DNA of 64,000 nucleotides, from positions 1,240,001 to 1,304,000 of the forward strand of contig NZ_CP182486.1 in assembly GCF_052327305.1 (NCBI RefSeq), written 5' to 3'. The translations under genes and the position numbers were made by a program. Of the stretch, positions 23,579 to 35,342 are shown piece after piece. The DNA comes from Sphingobium sp052327305. GTDB taxonomy: Bacteria > Pseudomonadota > Alphaproteobacteria > Sphingomonadales > Sphingomonadaceae. The notes beneath the pieces were generated by a model. It saw only the letters and a program-made list of their open reading frames with translations, made no database searches and was not told the origin of the DNA. Position 1 is the stretch's first letter, and every line of letters begins with the position of its first letter.

Positions 23579-26158
23579 ATGAACCTCGAGAAATTTACTG
23601 ACCGCGCCAAGGGCTTTCTCCAGTCGGCGCTGACCGTCGCGATCCGCATGAACCACCAACAGATTGCTCCCGAGCATCTGCTCAAGGCGCTGCTTGAGGA
23701 CGAGCAGGGCATGGCGAGCGGCCTCATCAAGGCTGCGGGAGGCGATGCCACCCGCGCGCTCAGCGAGACCGACCTTGCACTCTCGAAAATTCCGTCCGTC
23801 TCGGGCGCAGGCGCGCAGCAGTCCCCCGGCCTCAACAATGACAGCGTCCGCGTGCTGGACCAGGCCGAGCAGATCGCTCAGAAAGCCGGGGACAGCTACG
23901 TCACCGTCGAACGACTGCTTGTCGCCCTCGCCCTTTCGCTCAACACCGCGGCCGGCAAGGCGTTGCAGGCCGCAGGCGTGCGCGCCGACGCCCTCAACAG
24001 TGCGATCAACAATCTGCGCGGCGGACGCACAGCGGACACGGCTTCAGCCGAGGACCGCTACGACGCGCTTAAGAAATTCGCCCGCGACCTGACGGCAGCG
24101 GCGCGCGACGGCAAGATCGACCCGGTGATCGGTCGCGACGAGGAAATTCGTCGCACCATCCAGATCCTCGCGCGGCGGACCAAGAACAATCCGGTGCTGA
24201 TCGGTGAACCCGGTGTGGGCAAGACCGCGATCGCCGAAGGGCTGGCCCGCCGTATCGCCAATGGCGACGTGCCGGACACGTTGAAGAACCGCACGCTCAT
24301 GGCGCTCGACATGGGCAGCCTGATTGCCGGCGCCAAATATCGCGGCGAGTTCGAGGAACGCCTCAAGGGCGTGCTCGACGAAGTGAAAGCCGGCGAAGGC
24401 GACATCATTCTCTTCATCGACGAGATGCATACGCTGATCGGCGCCGGCAAGTCCGAGGGGGCGATGGACGCGGGCAATCTCCTGAAGCCTGCCCTCGCGC
24501 GCGGCGAGCTGCACTGCATCGGTGCGACCACGCTCGATGAATATCGCAAATATGTGGAGAAGGACCCCGCCCTCCAGCGGCGCTTCCAGCCCGTTTTCGT
24601 CGGTGAGCCGACGGTGGAGGACACGATCTCCATCCTGCGCGGCATCAAGGACAAGTACGAGCTGCACCATGGCGTCGACATCACGGACGGCGCCATTGTC
24701 TCGGCCGCGACGCTGTCGAACCGCTACATCACGGACCGCTTCCTGCCGGACAAGGCGATCGACCTCATGGACGAAGCTGCCAGCCGGCTACGCATGGAAG
24801 TCGAGTCAAAGCCCGAGGAGATCGAAAATCTCCACCGGCGGATCATGCGGCTGCAGATCGAGCGCGAGGCGCTGAAGAAGGAAACCGACAAGGCCTCAAA
24901 GGACCGGCTCGACGCGCTGGAGAGCGACCTTGCCAATCTCGAGCAGCAGTCGAGCGAGCTGACCCAGAAATGGCAGGCCGAGAAGGACAAGATCGCGGGC
25001 GCGAGCAAGATCAAGGAACAGCTCGACGCCGCGCGCATTGCGCTGGAGCAGGCGCAGCGTGGTGGCGATCTCGCAAAGGCGGGCGAGCTTTCCTACGGGA
25101 CCATCCCGGCGCTCGAACGCCAGCTTGAGGAAGCGCAGGCCATCTCCGAAAGCACGATGCTGCGCGAGAAGGTGACCAGTGAGGATATCGCCGGCATCGT
25201 CTCCCGCTGGACCGGCATCCCGGTCGACAAGATGCTGGAAGGAGAGCGTGAGAAGCTCCTCGCCATGGAAGCTGAGCTCGGCAAGCGCGTTATTGGCCAG
25301 GCCGATGCAGTAAAGGCCGTATCGACAGCCGTGCGCCGCTCGCGCGCCGGTCTGCAGGACCCTAATCGCCCGCTGGGCAGCTTCCTGTTCCTCGGCCCCA
25401 CGGGCGTCGGCAAGACGGAGCTGACGAAGGCGCTCGCTGGTTTCCTGTTCGACGATGATAACGCCATGGTCCGCATAGACATGAGCGAGTTCATGGAGAA
25501 GCACTCGGTCGCGCGGCTCATCGGCGCGCCTCCGGGCTATGTCGGCTATGAGGAAGGCGGCGTGCTGACTGAGGCGGTGCGGCGGCGGCCCTATCAGGTC
25601 GTGCTGTTCGACGAGGTGGAGAAGGCGCACAGCGACGTCTTCAACGTGCTCCTTCAGGTGCTCGACGATGGCCGTCTGACGGACGGTCAGGGCCGCACGG
25701 TCGATTTCACCAATACGATCATCGTGCTCACCTCCAATCTCGGCAGCCAGTTCATCGCCAGCCTGGGCGACGAGGAGCCGATCGAGAAGGTGGCGGATCA
25801 GGTGATGGACGTCGTCCGCGCCCACTTCCGCCCGGAGTTCCTGAACCGGCTGGACGAGATCATTCTCTTCCATCGCCTCGGCGCGAGCCACATGGCGCCG
25901 ATCGTGGATATTCAGGTCGGGCGCGTCGGCAAGCTGCTCAAGGACCGCAAGGTGACGCTGGATCTTACCGATGCCGCGCGCGCGTGGCTCGGGCGCGTGG
26001 GCTATGATCCGGTTTATGGCGCAAGGCCGCTCAAGCGGGCAGTGCAGCGCTATCTTCAGGACCCGCTCGCCGATCTCATCCTGCGCGGCGAAGTGCCCGA
26101 TGGATCGACCGTGAAGGTCGATGAGGGCGACGGCGGGCTGGAACTCAGCGTCGCCTGA
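23579..26158 (+). CDS. clpB: ATP-dependent disaggregase ClpB
   Basis: An 859-residue AAA+ chaperone that works with DnaK to dissolve aggregates. The N-domain (MNLEKFTDRAKGFLQSALTV) is followed by NBD1 with Walker A GEPGVGKT at 209-216, the long coiled-coil middle domain at about 410-520 (many Glu/Lys), NBD2 with GPTGVGKT near 606, and a C-terminal domain (VTLDLTDAARAWLGRVGYDP). AAGGAG precedes the ATG by nine bases. The upstream promoter looks heat-shock-dependent. It is monocistronic, ended by a bidirectional terminator. Confidence 0.98.
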   Translation: MNLEKFTDRAKGFLQSALTVAIRMNHQQIAPEHLLKALLEDEQGMASGLIKAAGGDATRALSETDLALSKIPSVSGAGAQQSPGLNNDSVRVLDQAEQIAQKAGDSYVTVERLLVALALSLNTAAGKALQAAGVRADALNSAINNLRGGRTADTASAEDRYDALKKFARDLTAAARDGKIDPVIGRDEEIRRTIQILARRTKNNPVLIGEPGVGKTAIAEGLARRIANGDVPDTLKNRTLMALDMGSLIAGAKYRGEFEERLKGVLDEVKAGEGDIILFIDEMHTLIGAGKSEGAMDAGNLLKPALARGELHCIGATTLDEYRKYVEKDPALQRRFQPVFVGEPTVEDTISILRGIKDKYELHHGVDITDGAIVSAATLSNRYITDRFLPDKAIDLMDEAASRLRMEVESKPEEIENLHRRIMRLQIEREALKKETDKASKDRLDALESDLANLEQQSSELTQKWQAEKDKIAGASKIKEQLDAARIALEQAQRGGDLAKAGELSYGTIPALERQLEEAQAISESTMLREKVTSEDIAGIVSRWTGIPVDKMLEGEREKLLAMEAELGKRVIGQADAVKAVSTAVRRSRAGLQDPNRPLGSFLFLGPTGVGKTELTKALAGFLFDDDNAMVRIDMSEFMEKHSVARLIGAPPGYVGYEEGGVLTEAVRRRPYQVVLFDEVEKAHSDVFNVLLQVLDDGRLTDGQGRTVDFTNTIIVLTSNLGSQFIASLGDEEPIEKVADQVMDVVRAHFRPEFLNRLDEIILFHRLGASHMAPIVDIQVGRVGKLLKDRKVTLDLTDAARAWLGRVGYDPVYGARPLKRAVQRYLQDPLADLILRGEVPDGSTVKVDEGDGGLELSVA

Positions 26159-26231
26159 CAAAGGCGGAATTGCTGGGCGGGCGCATTGGACGTGATCGTC
26201 CTTGCGTCCCCGCCCGGTTCCCGATCGCGAA

Positions 26232-26268
26232 AAGGGGCGGCTCCTTGCGGAACCGCCCCTTCTCTTTT
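26232..26268. terminator. bidirectional terminator between clpB and the TonB-dependent receptor
   Basis: AAGGGGCGG (26232-26240) pairs with CCGCCCCTT (26253-26261), extended by TCC/GGA inside after one mismatch. T-rich tails exist on both sides (tctctttt on plus; tttt read from minus), as expected between convergent genes. Confidence 0.88.
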
Positions 26269-26289
26269 GCTGCACTCAGCCGAAGCGGA

Positions 26290-29200
26290 TCAGTAGCTGA
26301 TCTTCGCGCCGATGCGGAAGTAACGACCCAGGATGCCCTCGCCGCCCTGAACAGGGTTGTAGGCGTGGGCGCCGTAGGTGACCGTGTCGAGCGGCGGCAG
26401 CTTGTCGAACACGTTCAGCATGTTGACGTAGAAGGTCAGCTTCTCGGTCGCCTTCACCTGCGCATTGAGGTCGAAGGTGATGTAGTCCTTCACACGACAG
26501 GGCAGATAGTGGTCAGTCATCTGGCCGCAATCCTTGTAGTCGTCACCCTGATCCATCGCCGACAGGTCATACCCGCCGAAGAAGTTGGCCGTACCGGAAA
26601 GCGCGAGGCTGCCGAAATCGACCGTATTGGTCCAGGTGCCGCGCCACTTCGGCGTGCCCGAGCCGGCCGTCAGGTTGAAGTTGCCCAGCGTGCCGTCATA
26701 GCGCTGCGTCGTGCCGTCCGGGAAGGTCGTTTCCAGACGGAGGATGTAGCTGGCATCAAGCGAGCTGGTCCAGCGAATGCCATCGCTGAGCGGCAGGTTC
26801 AGGTTGGCACTGAAGTCCAGACCTTCCGACTTGACGGTATCGGCGTTGATGAAGCCCGACTGCACGAAGGCAACACGCGGCTGGCGCGGATCGCCCGGCG
26901 CAATCGGCACATCTTCGATCACGTTGAAGCCGGTCGGGATCGGCTGGCCGGCATAATAGGCCTGCAGCGCCGGGGTGTTGTCCGCCGTGGTGATCGCGCC
27001 GGTCTTCTTGATGTTATAATAATCGACCGAGAACGACAGGTTGCGGATCGGCTCGATCAGCACGCCTGCCGTGAAGCTGCGTGACTTTTCGGCCTTCAGA
27101 TCGGGGTTAGCCAACGAGGTCGCACCGTAGGTGCCGCTGCGGATATATTGCGGGCATTGGCTAAAAGTCGCGACAGAGCAGAGACCTCCTGGTCCGGTGT
27201 ACTGCGCCAGATAGGTGTCATTGAACAACGTAGCGTTATTTCCAACGAAACCGGTGGTCGGGAAGGTCGCGTTTGCCTCGCCAAAGCTGGGGACGCGGAA
27301 GCCCTTCGAGTAGGTACCACGCAGCACGACCTCCCGGATCGGCGTCACTTTCACGCCGACCTTCGGAGAGAAGTTATCGAGGCCACCCGAGTAGCGGTCA
27401 TAGCGGCCTGATGCGTTGACTTCGACCTGCTCGATGATCGGCGCATTGATCTCGGCGTAGGCCGAATAAACCCGACGACTACCCTTCACGGCGAAGCCGT
27501 TCAGCCGATAATAGCGCTCCGTGCCACCATTGATATCTGAGTTGAACGAAGGCGAGTCGATCGCTTCGTAACGGAACGACGCACCGAAGGCGACCTGAAG
27601 CGGACCGCCAGGAAGATCGAAGAGATCGCCGGCGACATTCGCCTGCGCCTGCACCATGTCCGAGGTCGACGTCGCGATGTCCGTCGGCATCAGATAGTCC
27701 AGTGTCGCCTGGCTGTTGGCGCCGGGATTGACGAAGTTGTAGCTGCCGTCAGCGATCACATCCAGCAGATGCTGAATATAGACATAGCCGTCCGACTTGC
27801 GACGCAGGTCCATGTGCATCGCAGTCGCATCGACCTGATAGCTCCACTTCTCGTTGATCGGACCCTTGATGCCGATCGCGCCACGATAGGCACGGGTGCG
27901 GGACTCGTCATGCTCGAAGGAATTGGGGATGCGACCGATAATCGCGGCCTTCTGACCCGATGCCGCGAACGGATTGTTCGGGTTCAGCGTGCCGTTGCCT
28001 GCCGTGCAGGCAGCGATGGTGCCACGCGGGCAAACATAGACCGGCAACTGCAGGATGGTGTTGTTGCCGTAATAAGCGACATTGCCCGAGGTGCTGTAGC
28101 GCGGGAAGTAGAAGGGCGCCGGAGCGTTGGCCCGGATCGTGCTGGGCAGGCCGTCATAGCTGACATCGGTCTGCAGGAAGTTGAACTGGGCGTATGCCTC
28201 GCTCGAATCGCCGATACGGGCAGTGAAGCGAGCGGACCCGCCGTAGCGCTGAATGTCCGGATTGATGACACCGTAGTTCTTGGTCAGATCTTCCTGACAG
28301 ACCGTCGTCGGCACACCGGTTCCAGCGTTGTCAGCCAGTTCACCGGGCGTCAGCGTATAGGGCGTGGTGCGACCATTACAGCCGGCCGCCGGATTCAGAA
28401 GCTGATAACTCCCGCTCTGCGCGCCGGTCGCCGCATCCGCGGGACGGACGAAGAAGTTGCTGCCCGTGTTAGTGACGACAGGGCTGAAGCCGGGATAGGC
28501 GCCGTCCGCATCCAGACCATCGACCACGTTGTTCGGACCGCAATTGCCGTCGTTGCAAACACGACGATAATCGTCGCTGTTGTAGGGATAGCGGCGCGCG
28601 TTGTTCTTCAGCTGCTTGCTGTTGTAGTAGAAGCCGCTGATATACGCATTATAGCCGTTTTCCTCGAGATCACCGGTGCCGGCAGTCAGCGAGAGGCGAT
28701 ACTGCTGGCCATCGCCACGGCTGGAAATGCCGGTTTCGGCGCGGCCGGAAACGCCCTTGAAATTCTTCTTGGTGATGACGTTGACCACGCCCGCGATCGC
28801 ATCCGCACCGTAGCTGGACGAGGCGCCGTCGCGCAGAACTTCGATACGCTCGACGATGTCATCGGGAATGGTATTGAGGTCGACGAAGTTGCGGGTGCCG
28901 TCATCCGAAAGCGGATAGTAAGCCGCGCGCATACCGTCGAACAGGACCAGAGTGGAGTTGGTCGAGAGACCGCGCAGCGACACCGCCGAAGCACCGCCAG
29001 CAAATGCGCCGTTCGCGGAGAAGCTATTGGTCAGCGCAGGACCATTATTCGCGGTGAGGCGCTGCAGACCTTCCTGGATGGTGGCAATGCCACGGCTTTC
29101 CAGATTTTCCGTCGTCACGACGCTGACAGGTGAAGGGGTCGCAGCATCCGTGCGGCGGAGGAGCGAACCAGTGACGACGATTGTCTCACCTGACGCATCC

Positions 29201-29307
29201 GTATCCTCAGCGGCCTGTCCCTGCGCCATGGCGGGTGCGATCGCGAGGAAAGTCATGATGGGTGTGGCGCTTGCAAAAAGCAGCGCGCGAACGGTTTTCT
29301 TGGACAA
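26290..29307 (-). CDS. TonB-dependent receptor, likely for malto-oligosaccharides
   Basis: A 1005-residue outer-membrane protein with a signal peptide (MSKKTVRALLFASATPIMTF ... APAMA), a TonB-box-like ETIVVTGSLLRR, a plug domain (SPVSVVTTENLESRGIATIQ, VERIEVLRDGASSSYGADAI, GVVNVITKKNF) and a 22-strand-type barrel ending in aromatic-rich FRIGAKISY. The length and 'Oar/SusC-like' plug suit carbohydrate or siderophore uptake. The start codon is a TTG with AAGGGG nine bases upstream. It is divergent from a GH13 alpha-glucosidase, so a glucan substrate is inferred. Confidence 0.92.
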   Translation of the reverse strand: MSKKTVRALLFASATPIMTFLAIAPAMAQGQAAEDTDASGETIVVTGSLLRRTDAATPSPVSVVTTENLESRGIATIQEGLQRLTANNGPALTNSFSANGAFAGGASAVSLRGLSTNSTLVLFDGMRAAYYPLSDDGTRNFVDLNTIPDDIVERIEVLRDGASSSYGADAIAGVVNVITKKNFKGVSGRAETGISSRGDGQQYRLSLTAGTGDLEENGYNAYISGFYYNSKQLKNNARRYPYNSDDYRRVCNDGNCGPNNVVDGLDADGAYPGFSPVVTNTGSNFFVRPADAATGAQSGSYQLLNPAAGCNGRTTPYTLTPGELADNAGTGVPTTVCQEDLTKNYGVINPDIQRYGGSARFTARIGDSSEAYAQFNFLQTDVSYDGLPSTIRANAPAPFYFPRYSTSGNVAYYGNNTILQLPVYVCPRGTIAACTAGNGTLNPNNPFAASGQKAAIIGRIPNSFEHDESRTRAYRGAIGIKGPINEKWSYQVDATAMHMDLRRKSDGYVYIQHLLDVIADGSYNFVNPGANSQATLDYLMPTDIATSTSDMVQAQANVAGDLFDLPGGPLQVAFGASFRYEAIDSPSFNSDINGGTERYYRLNGFAVKGSRRVYSAYAEINAPIIEQVEVNASGRYDRYSGGLDNFSPKVGVKVTPIREVVLRGTYSKGFRVPSFGEANATFPTTGFVGNNATLFNDTYLAQYTGPGGLCSVATFSQCPQYIRSGTYGATSLANPDLKAEKSRSFTAGVLIEPIRNLSFSVDYYNIKKTGAITTADNTPALQAYYAGQPIPTGFNVIEDVPIAPGDPRQPRVAFVQSGFINADTVKSEGLDFSANLNLPLSDGIRWTSSLDASYILRLETTFPDGTTQRYDGTLGNFNLTAGSGTPKWRGTWTNTVDFGSLALSGTANFFGGYDLSAMDQGDDYKDCGQMTDHYLPCRVKDYITFDLNAQVKATEKLTFYVNMLNVFDKLPPLDTVTYGAHAYNPVQGGEGILGRYFRIGAKISY

Positions 29308-29627
29308 GGCTTAGTCCCCTTTTGTGTCAGCCTTCAAGGCCCCGAACCTCGAAGGCATGGTGCACGCAATGGTGCGATGCGGAATTTCTGCCTCTCTCCT
29401 GGAGACATGTAAACGCACGGATACCGCCACTTAACGCGTTTAGTCACAGACTGTAGCAATCCTGCAACAAATAATTGTGTTGGATTTACAACAGATTCAA
29501 GGACGCAATAAAATCTTATTGCGTCTATTCCGTTTCAAACTGTTTCTTTCGAACATGCTAAACGCAGAGTGCGAAAAGATGTTCCAAAGCCTTCTATTTG
29601 ATAGGCGCCGTCGCTAGTTCTCTTCTC
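29308..29627. promoter_or_regulatory. 320-base AT-rich divergent promoter region
   Basis: The interval between the TonB-dependent receptor and the GH13 gene has no gene. It is clearly AT-richer than the flanks and contains AACGCGTT (29433-29440), an imperfect CAACA/TGTTG dyad at about 29465-29482 and the 10-base perfect inverted repeat at 29502-29525. These are plausible operator sites for a sugar-responsive regulator; none is encoded nearby. Confidence 0.6.
29502..29525. promoter_or_regulatory. perfect 10-base inverted repeat, candidate operator
   Basis: GACGCAATAA (29502-29511) and TTATTGCGTC (29516-29525) are exact reverse complements around AATC. It lies about 100 bases before the GH13 start and 195 bases from the receptor start, in the shared promoter region. 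It lacks a T tract and both genes point away, so an operator fits better than a terminator. Confidence 0.55.
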
Positions 29628-31280
29628 ATGACTGCTCCCATCCGCGACGCTCCCCACCCCCGACCAAACCGCCCAGAAGCGTCATCCTGGCGCGGAGCTG
29701 CCATCTATCAAATCTATCCACGCAGTTTCGCCGATTCGAACGGCGACGGCATCGGCGATTTGCCCGGCATCACTGCCCGGCTGGACCATATCGCGAAACT
29801 CGGCATCGACGGCATCTGGCTCTCGCCGTTCTACACCTCACCGATGATGGATTTCGGCTACGACATTGCCGACTATCGCGATGTCGACCCGATCTTCGGC
29901 ACGCTGGCAGACTTCGACGCGCTGATCGCCCGCGCGCATCATCTTGGCCTCAAGGTCATCGTCGATCAGGTCTATGCCCACACCTCGGACCAGCACCCCT
30001 GGTTCCTGTCCAGCCGAGACGATCCTGAGGGGCCGCACGGCGACTGGTATGTCTGGCAGGATCCGAAGCCGGATGGCACGCCGCCCAACAACTGGCAGTC
30101 GGTCTTTGGCGGTCCAGCCTGGACGTGGGACGGCCGGCGCCGGCAATATTATATGCACACGTTCCTCAAGGAACAGCCGCAGATCAATGGACACAACCCG
30201 GCCGTGCAAGAAGCACTGCTCGGGGTAGCGCGCTTCTGGCTGGACCGGGGCGTAGATGGCTTCCGGCTCGATGCGCTCAATCATATGATGTTCGACGCGC
30301 AGCTGCGTAACAACCCAGCCCGGCCGGCAGGCAAAGGCCCGCGCACGCGCCCCTTCGATTATCAGATCCGGCGTTACAGCCAGTCGGATCCGGCCATTCT
30401 TCCGTTCATCGAACAGATCCGCACACTCACGAACGACTATCCCGGCACCTTCACGGTGGCGGAGGTCGGCGGCGACGACGGGCCGCGCGAAATGCGGCTC
30501 TTCACCCAGGGCGATACCCGTCTCAACACGGCTTACGGCTTCGACTTTCTTTACGCGCCGAAGCTCACGCCGCGCCTGATCGCAGACGCCCTCACGGGCT
30601 GGCCGGACTCGCCGGGCATGGGGTGGCCCAGCTGGGCCTTCGAGAACCACGATGCCCCGCGCGCGGTGTCACGATGGGTCGCGCCAGAGCATCGCGCCGC
30701 CTTCGCCCGGATGAAAATGCTGCTGCTCGCCAGCCTGCGCGGCAACATCTTCCTCTATCAGGGAGAGGAGCTGGGACTTACACAGGTCGATATTCCGTTC
30801 GAGAAGCTGCAGGATCCGGAGGCGATCGTCAACTGGCCGCTCACGCTCTCGCGCGACGGCGCCCGCACGCCGATGCCATGGAGCGCCAACGCCGCCCATT
30901 GCGGTTTCTCCTCGGCCGCCGAAACCTGGCTGCCGCTCGGTCCCGATCATGCGGCACTCGCAGTCGATGTTCAGGAGGCGGATAGCACGTCCCTTCTTCG
31001 CTGGACCCAGGCCTGCCTGAACCTTCGCCGGAACCATCCTGCCCTGCGATTGGGATCGGTCGAGATCCTCCATGTGGACAAAAGCCTGCTCGCCTTTCGC
31101 CGGAAGCAAGGGAACGAGGCACTGCTCTGCCTTTTCAATCTGGGTGATACGGGCAAGCGCGTACCGACGAGGCTCCAGACTGACGGCGCGATCCTGTCCG
31201 CCACAGGTGGAGCCGACATGCGTCTGCTCCCGCCCTATTCTGGCGTTATCGTCGCCCTTCCCTCGCCCGGTCGGGGCTAA
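29628..31280 (+). CDS. GH13 alpha-glucosidase
   Basis: A 550-residue cytoplasmic-type glycoside hydrolase of family 13, oligo-alpha-glucosidase group, with no signal peptide. The beta/alpha-barrel begins SSWRGAAIYQIYPRSFADSN; region I reads DQVYAHTSDQHPWF, the nucleophile is D215 (GFRLDALNH), the acid/base E279 (FTVAEVGG) and the third acid D342 (AFENHDAPR). It releases glucose from malto- or isomalto-oligosaccharides. The start at 29628 is preferred to a TTG at 29598, though neither has a clear ribosome-binding site. It abuts tdk tail to tail. Confidence 0.95.
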   Translation: MTAPIRDAPHPRPNRPEASSWRGAAIYQIYPRSFADSNGDGIGDLPGITARLDHIAKLGIDGIWLSPFYTSPMMDFGYDIADYRDVDPIFGTLADFDALIARAHHLGLKVIVDQVYAHTSDQHPWFLSSRDDPEGPHGDWYVWQDPKPDGTPPNNWQSVFGGPAWTWDGRRRQYYMHTFLKEQPQINGHNPAVQEALLGVARFWLDRGVDGFRLDALNHMMFDAQLRNNPARPAGKGPRTRPFDYQIRRYSQSDPAILPFIEQIRTLTNDYPGTFTVAEVGGDDGPREMRLFTQGDTRLNTAYGFDFLYAPKLTPRLIADALTGWPDSPGMGWPSWAFENHDAPRAVSRWVAPEHRAAFARMKMLLLASLRGNIFLYQGEELGLTQVDIPFEKLQDPEAIVNWPLTLSRDGARTPMPWSANAAHCGFSSAAETWLPLGPDHAALAVDVQEADSTSLLRWTQACLNLRRNHPALRLGSVEILHVDKSLLAFRRKQGNEALLCLFNLGDTGKRVPTRLQTDGAILSATGGADMRLLPPYSGVIVALPSPGRG

Positions 31281-31862
31281 TCAGCTCTCGCGCATCCGCG
31301 CCATGAAGTGCCGCCGGCAGAGCGCGATATAGCGCTCATTGCCGCCAATCGCGGTCTGCTCTCCCTCACCCACCGGCTGACCATGGTCGTCGATGCGCAG
31401 GTTCATTATGGCCTTCGCGCCGCATTCGCATACGGCCTTCAGTTCCACGAGAATGTCGGCCAGAGCGAGCAGACCGGCCGAGCCCGCGAAGAGCTGGCCA
31501 CGAAAATCGGTGCGCAGGCCGTAGCATAATACGGGCACACCCAGATCGTCGCAGACGCGCGCAAGATCAAGAACCTGCGGTCGCGAGAGGAACTGCGCTT
31601 CATCCACCATCACGCAGGCGAGTGGCCCTTCGTCAATCCGCGCGGCAATTGCTGCGAACAGGTCCGTCTCAGGCGAAAATTCATGTGCGTTTGCCGCCAG
31701 GCCAATCCGCGAAGCAATCCGCCCTGCGCCGGCGCGGTCGTCCACCGCTGCCGTCCACAGCATCGTCGCCATGCCCCGCTCGCGATAATTGAAGTCCGCC
31801 TGAAGCAGGGTGGTGCTCTTACCCGCGTTCATCGAGGCATAGTAGAAATAGAGCTTGGCCAT
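31281..31862 (-). CDS. tdk: thymidine kinase
   Basis: A 193-residue type II thymidine kinase. It shows the P-loop MNAGKSTTLLQ near residue 11-20, the catalytic-base region VMVDEAQFLSR, and a lasso/zinc part (ELKAVCECGAKAIMNLRIDD ... IALCRRHF) whose C-C...C pattern is the zinc site. It phosphorylates thymidine to dTMP in the salvage pathway. It is the last gene of the rimP-nusA-infB-rbfA-HTH run, 57 bases behind the HTH gene; the stop codon directly adjoins the GH13 stop codon on the other strand. Confidence 0.96.
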   Translation of the reverse strand: MAKLYFYYASMNAGKSTTLLQADFNYRERGMATMLWTAAVDDRAGAGRIASRIGLAANAHEFSPETDLFAAIAARIDEGPLACVMVDEAQFLSRPQVLDLARVCDDLGVPVLCYGLRTDFRGQLFAGSAGLLALADILVELKAVCECGAKAIMNLRIDDHGQPVGEGEQTAIGGNERYIALCRRHFMARMRES

Positions 31863-31919
31863 AGCGCTCTGATAGCGGAGCGGGTGGCGATTGAAAGCTT
31901 GCGCGCGTCTCTTCGGCGC

Positions 31920-32222
31920 TTAGACGTCGTCGCTGCCGACGAGACCGCCTTCGTCCTCAAGCCGGTCGAGCTGCTTCACGTCGCGCGCGGTAAAGCGCAG
32001 ACGCACGCCTACGCCGCCGTCTCCATCTTCCGGCTGAAATACCGCGCCGCCGGATTCCAGAGCATGGCGCAGTCGCTCGACCTGATCCGCCGCCAGCGCG
32101 TGCGTGCCGTTCTCGAAGCCGCCCAGCGCGTCTTCATCCAGCCCGGCAGCGCGCGCGACGTGATCCAGCGGCCATTGCACGAGGATCCGGGCCGCGTGGG
32201 CCTGAGTCCGCGTGATCTTCAT
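31920..32222 (-). CDS. small helix-turn-helix (XRE-like) protein coupled to rbfA
   Basis: A 100-residue protein. MKITRTQAHAARILVQWPLD begins a helix-turn-helix (VARAAGLDEDALGGFENGTH), and the tail GAVFQPEDGDGGVGVRLRFT is the common ending of short alphaproteobacterial XRE-like regulators. A DNA-binding role is inferred; there is no dimerisation domain beyond this. The ATG overlaps the rbfA stop by four bases (ATGA), so it is translated with rbfA. It might autoregulate the operon. Confidence 0.8.
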   Translation of the reverse strand: MKITRTQAHAARILVQWPLDHVARAAGLDEDALGGFENGTHALAADQVERLRHALESGGAVFQPEDGDGGVGVRLRFTARDVKQLDRLEDEGGLVGSDDV

Positions 32223-32650
32223 GCATCGTCGTCCGAAGCGTCATCGGGCCGCGCATCCTGCATCAGATCGCGAGCGACGGTGGGAGAGCGCAATATCGCA
32301 TCGATATGTCCGCCTTCCTCGAAGCTGTCATCAGCGATGAACTTGAGCTTCGCGGCGAACTTCAGCTTTACCCGGCGCGCCACTTCGCGCTGGAGATAGG
32401 CCGTGTTGGTGCGCAGCGCCTTCAGCACCGCCTCCTCGTCCCGCCCCATCAGCGCCTTGATGAAGACGGTGGCGTGCCGCAGGTCCGGTGACATGCGCAC
32501 TTCCGTCACGCTCACGACGTGGCTGGCAAGCACATCGTCATGCACGTCTCCGCGCTGGATGATTTCCGCGAGAATATGCCGCATCTGCTCGCCCACGCGC
32601 AGCACGCGGACGGATGGCTCGCCTGTGTTGCCGGAGCCCGGTTTGACCAT
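32219..32650 (-). CDS. rbfA: 30S ribosome-binding factor RbfA
   Basis: A 143-residue KH-like protein needed for 16S rRNA 5'-end maturation and cold adaptation. RVLRVGEQMRHILAEIIQRG, VVSVTEVRMSPDLRHATVFI and LKFAAKLKFIADDSFEEGGH are conserved segments, with an acidic C-terminal tail. It is 62 bases downstream of infB in the rimP-nusA-infB operon, the usual place; the gene normally behind it, truB, is not here. Confidence 0.96.
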   Translation of the reverse strand: MVKPGSGNTGEPSVRVLRVGEQMRHILAEIIQRGDVHDDVLASHVVSVTEVRMSPDLRHATVFIKALMGRDEEAVLKALRTNTAYLQREVARRVKLKFAAKLKFIADDSFEEGGHIDAILRSPTVARDLMQDARPDDASDDDA

Positions 32651-32712
32651 GGCTCACGCACCTCGCCGGATCGGCTGGAAGCACCGACCCGGTAAGAGCT
32701 GATCGACTGTCG

Positions 32713-35274
<2,562 letters not shown>

Positions 35275-35342
35275 CGACGCAACTTAACCCTTCATCATCG
35301 TCTTGTCCGGCGGAACGGCCATATTGCCACTCATACCCGGCA

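Noticed and set aside
21397..23838. 813-residue open frame on the minus strand
   Set aside because: Antisense to the M28 peptidase, whose zinc ligands and signal peptide are clear; it also shares the M16 peptidase start region in another frame.
27769..29133. 454-residue open frame on the plus strand
   Set aside because: Antisense to the TonB-dependent receptor; no ribosome-binding site or domain.
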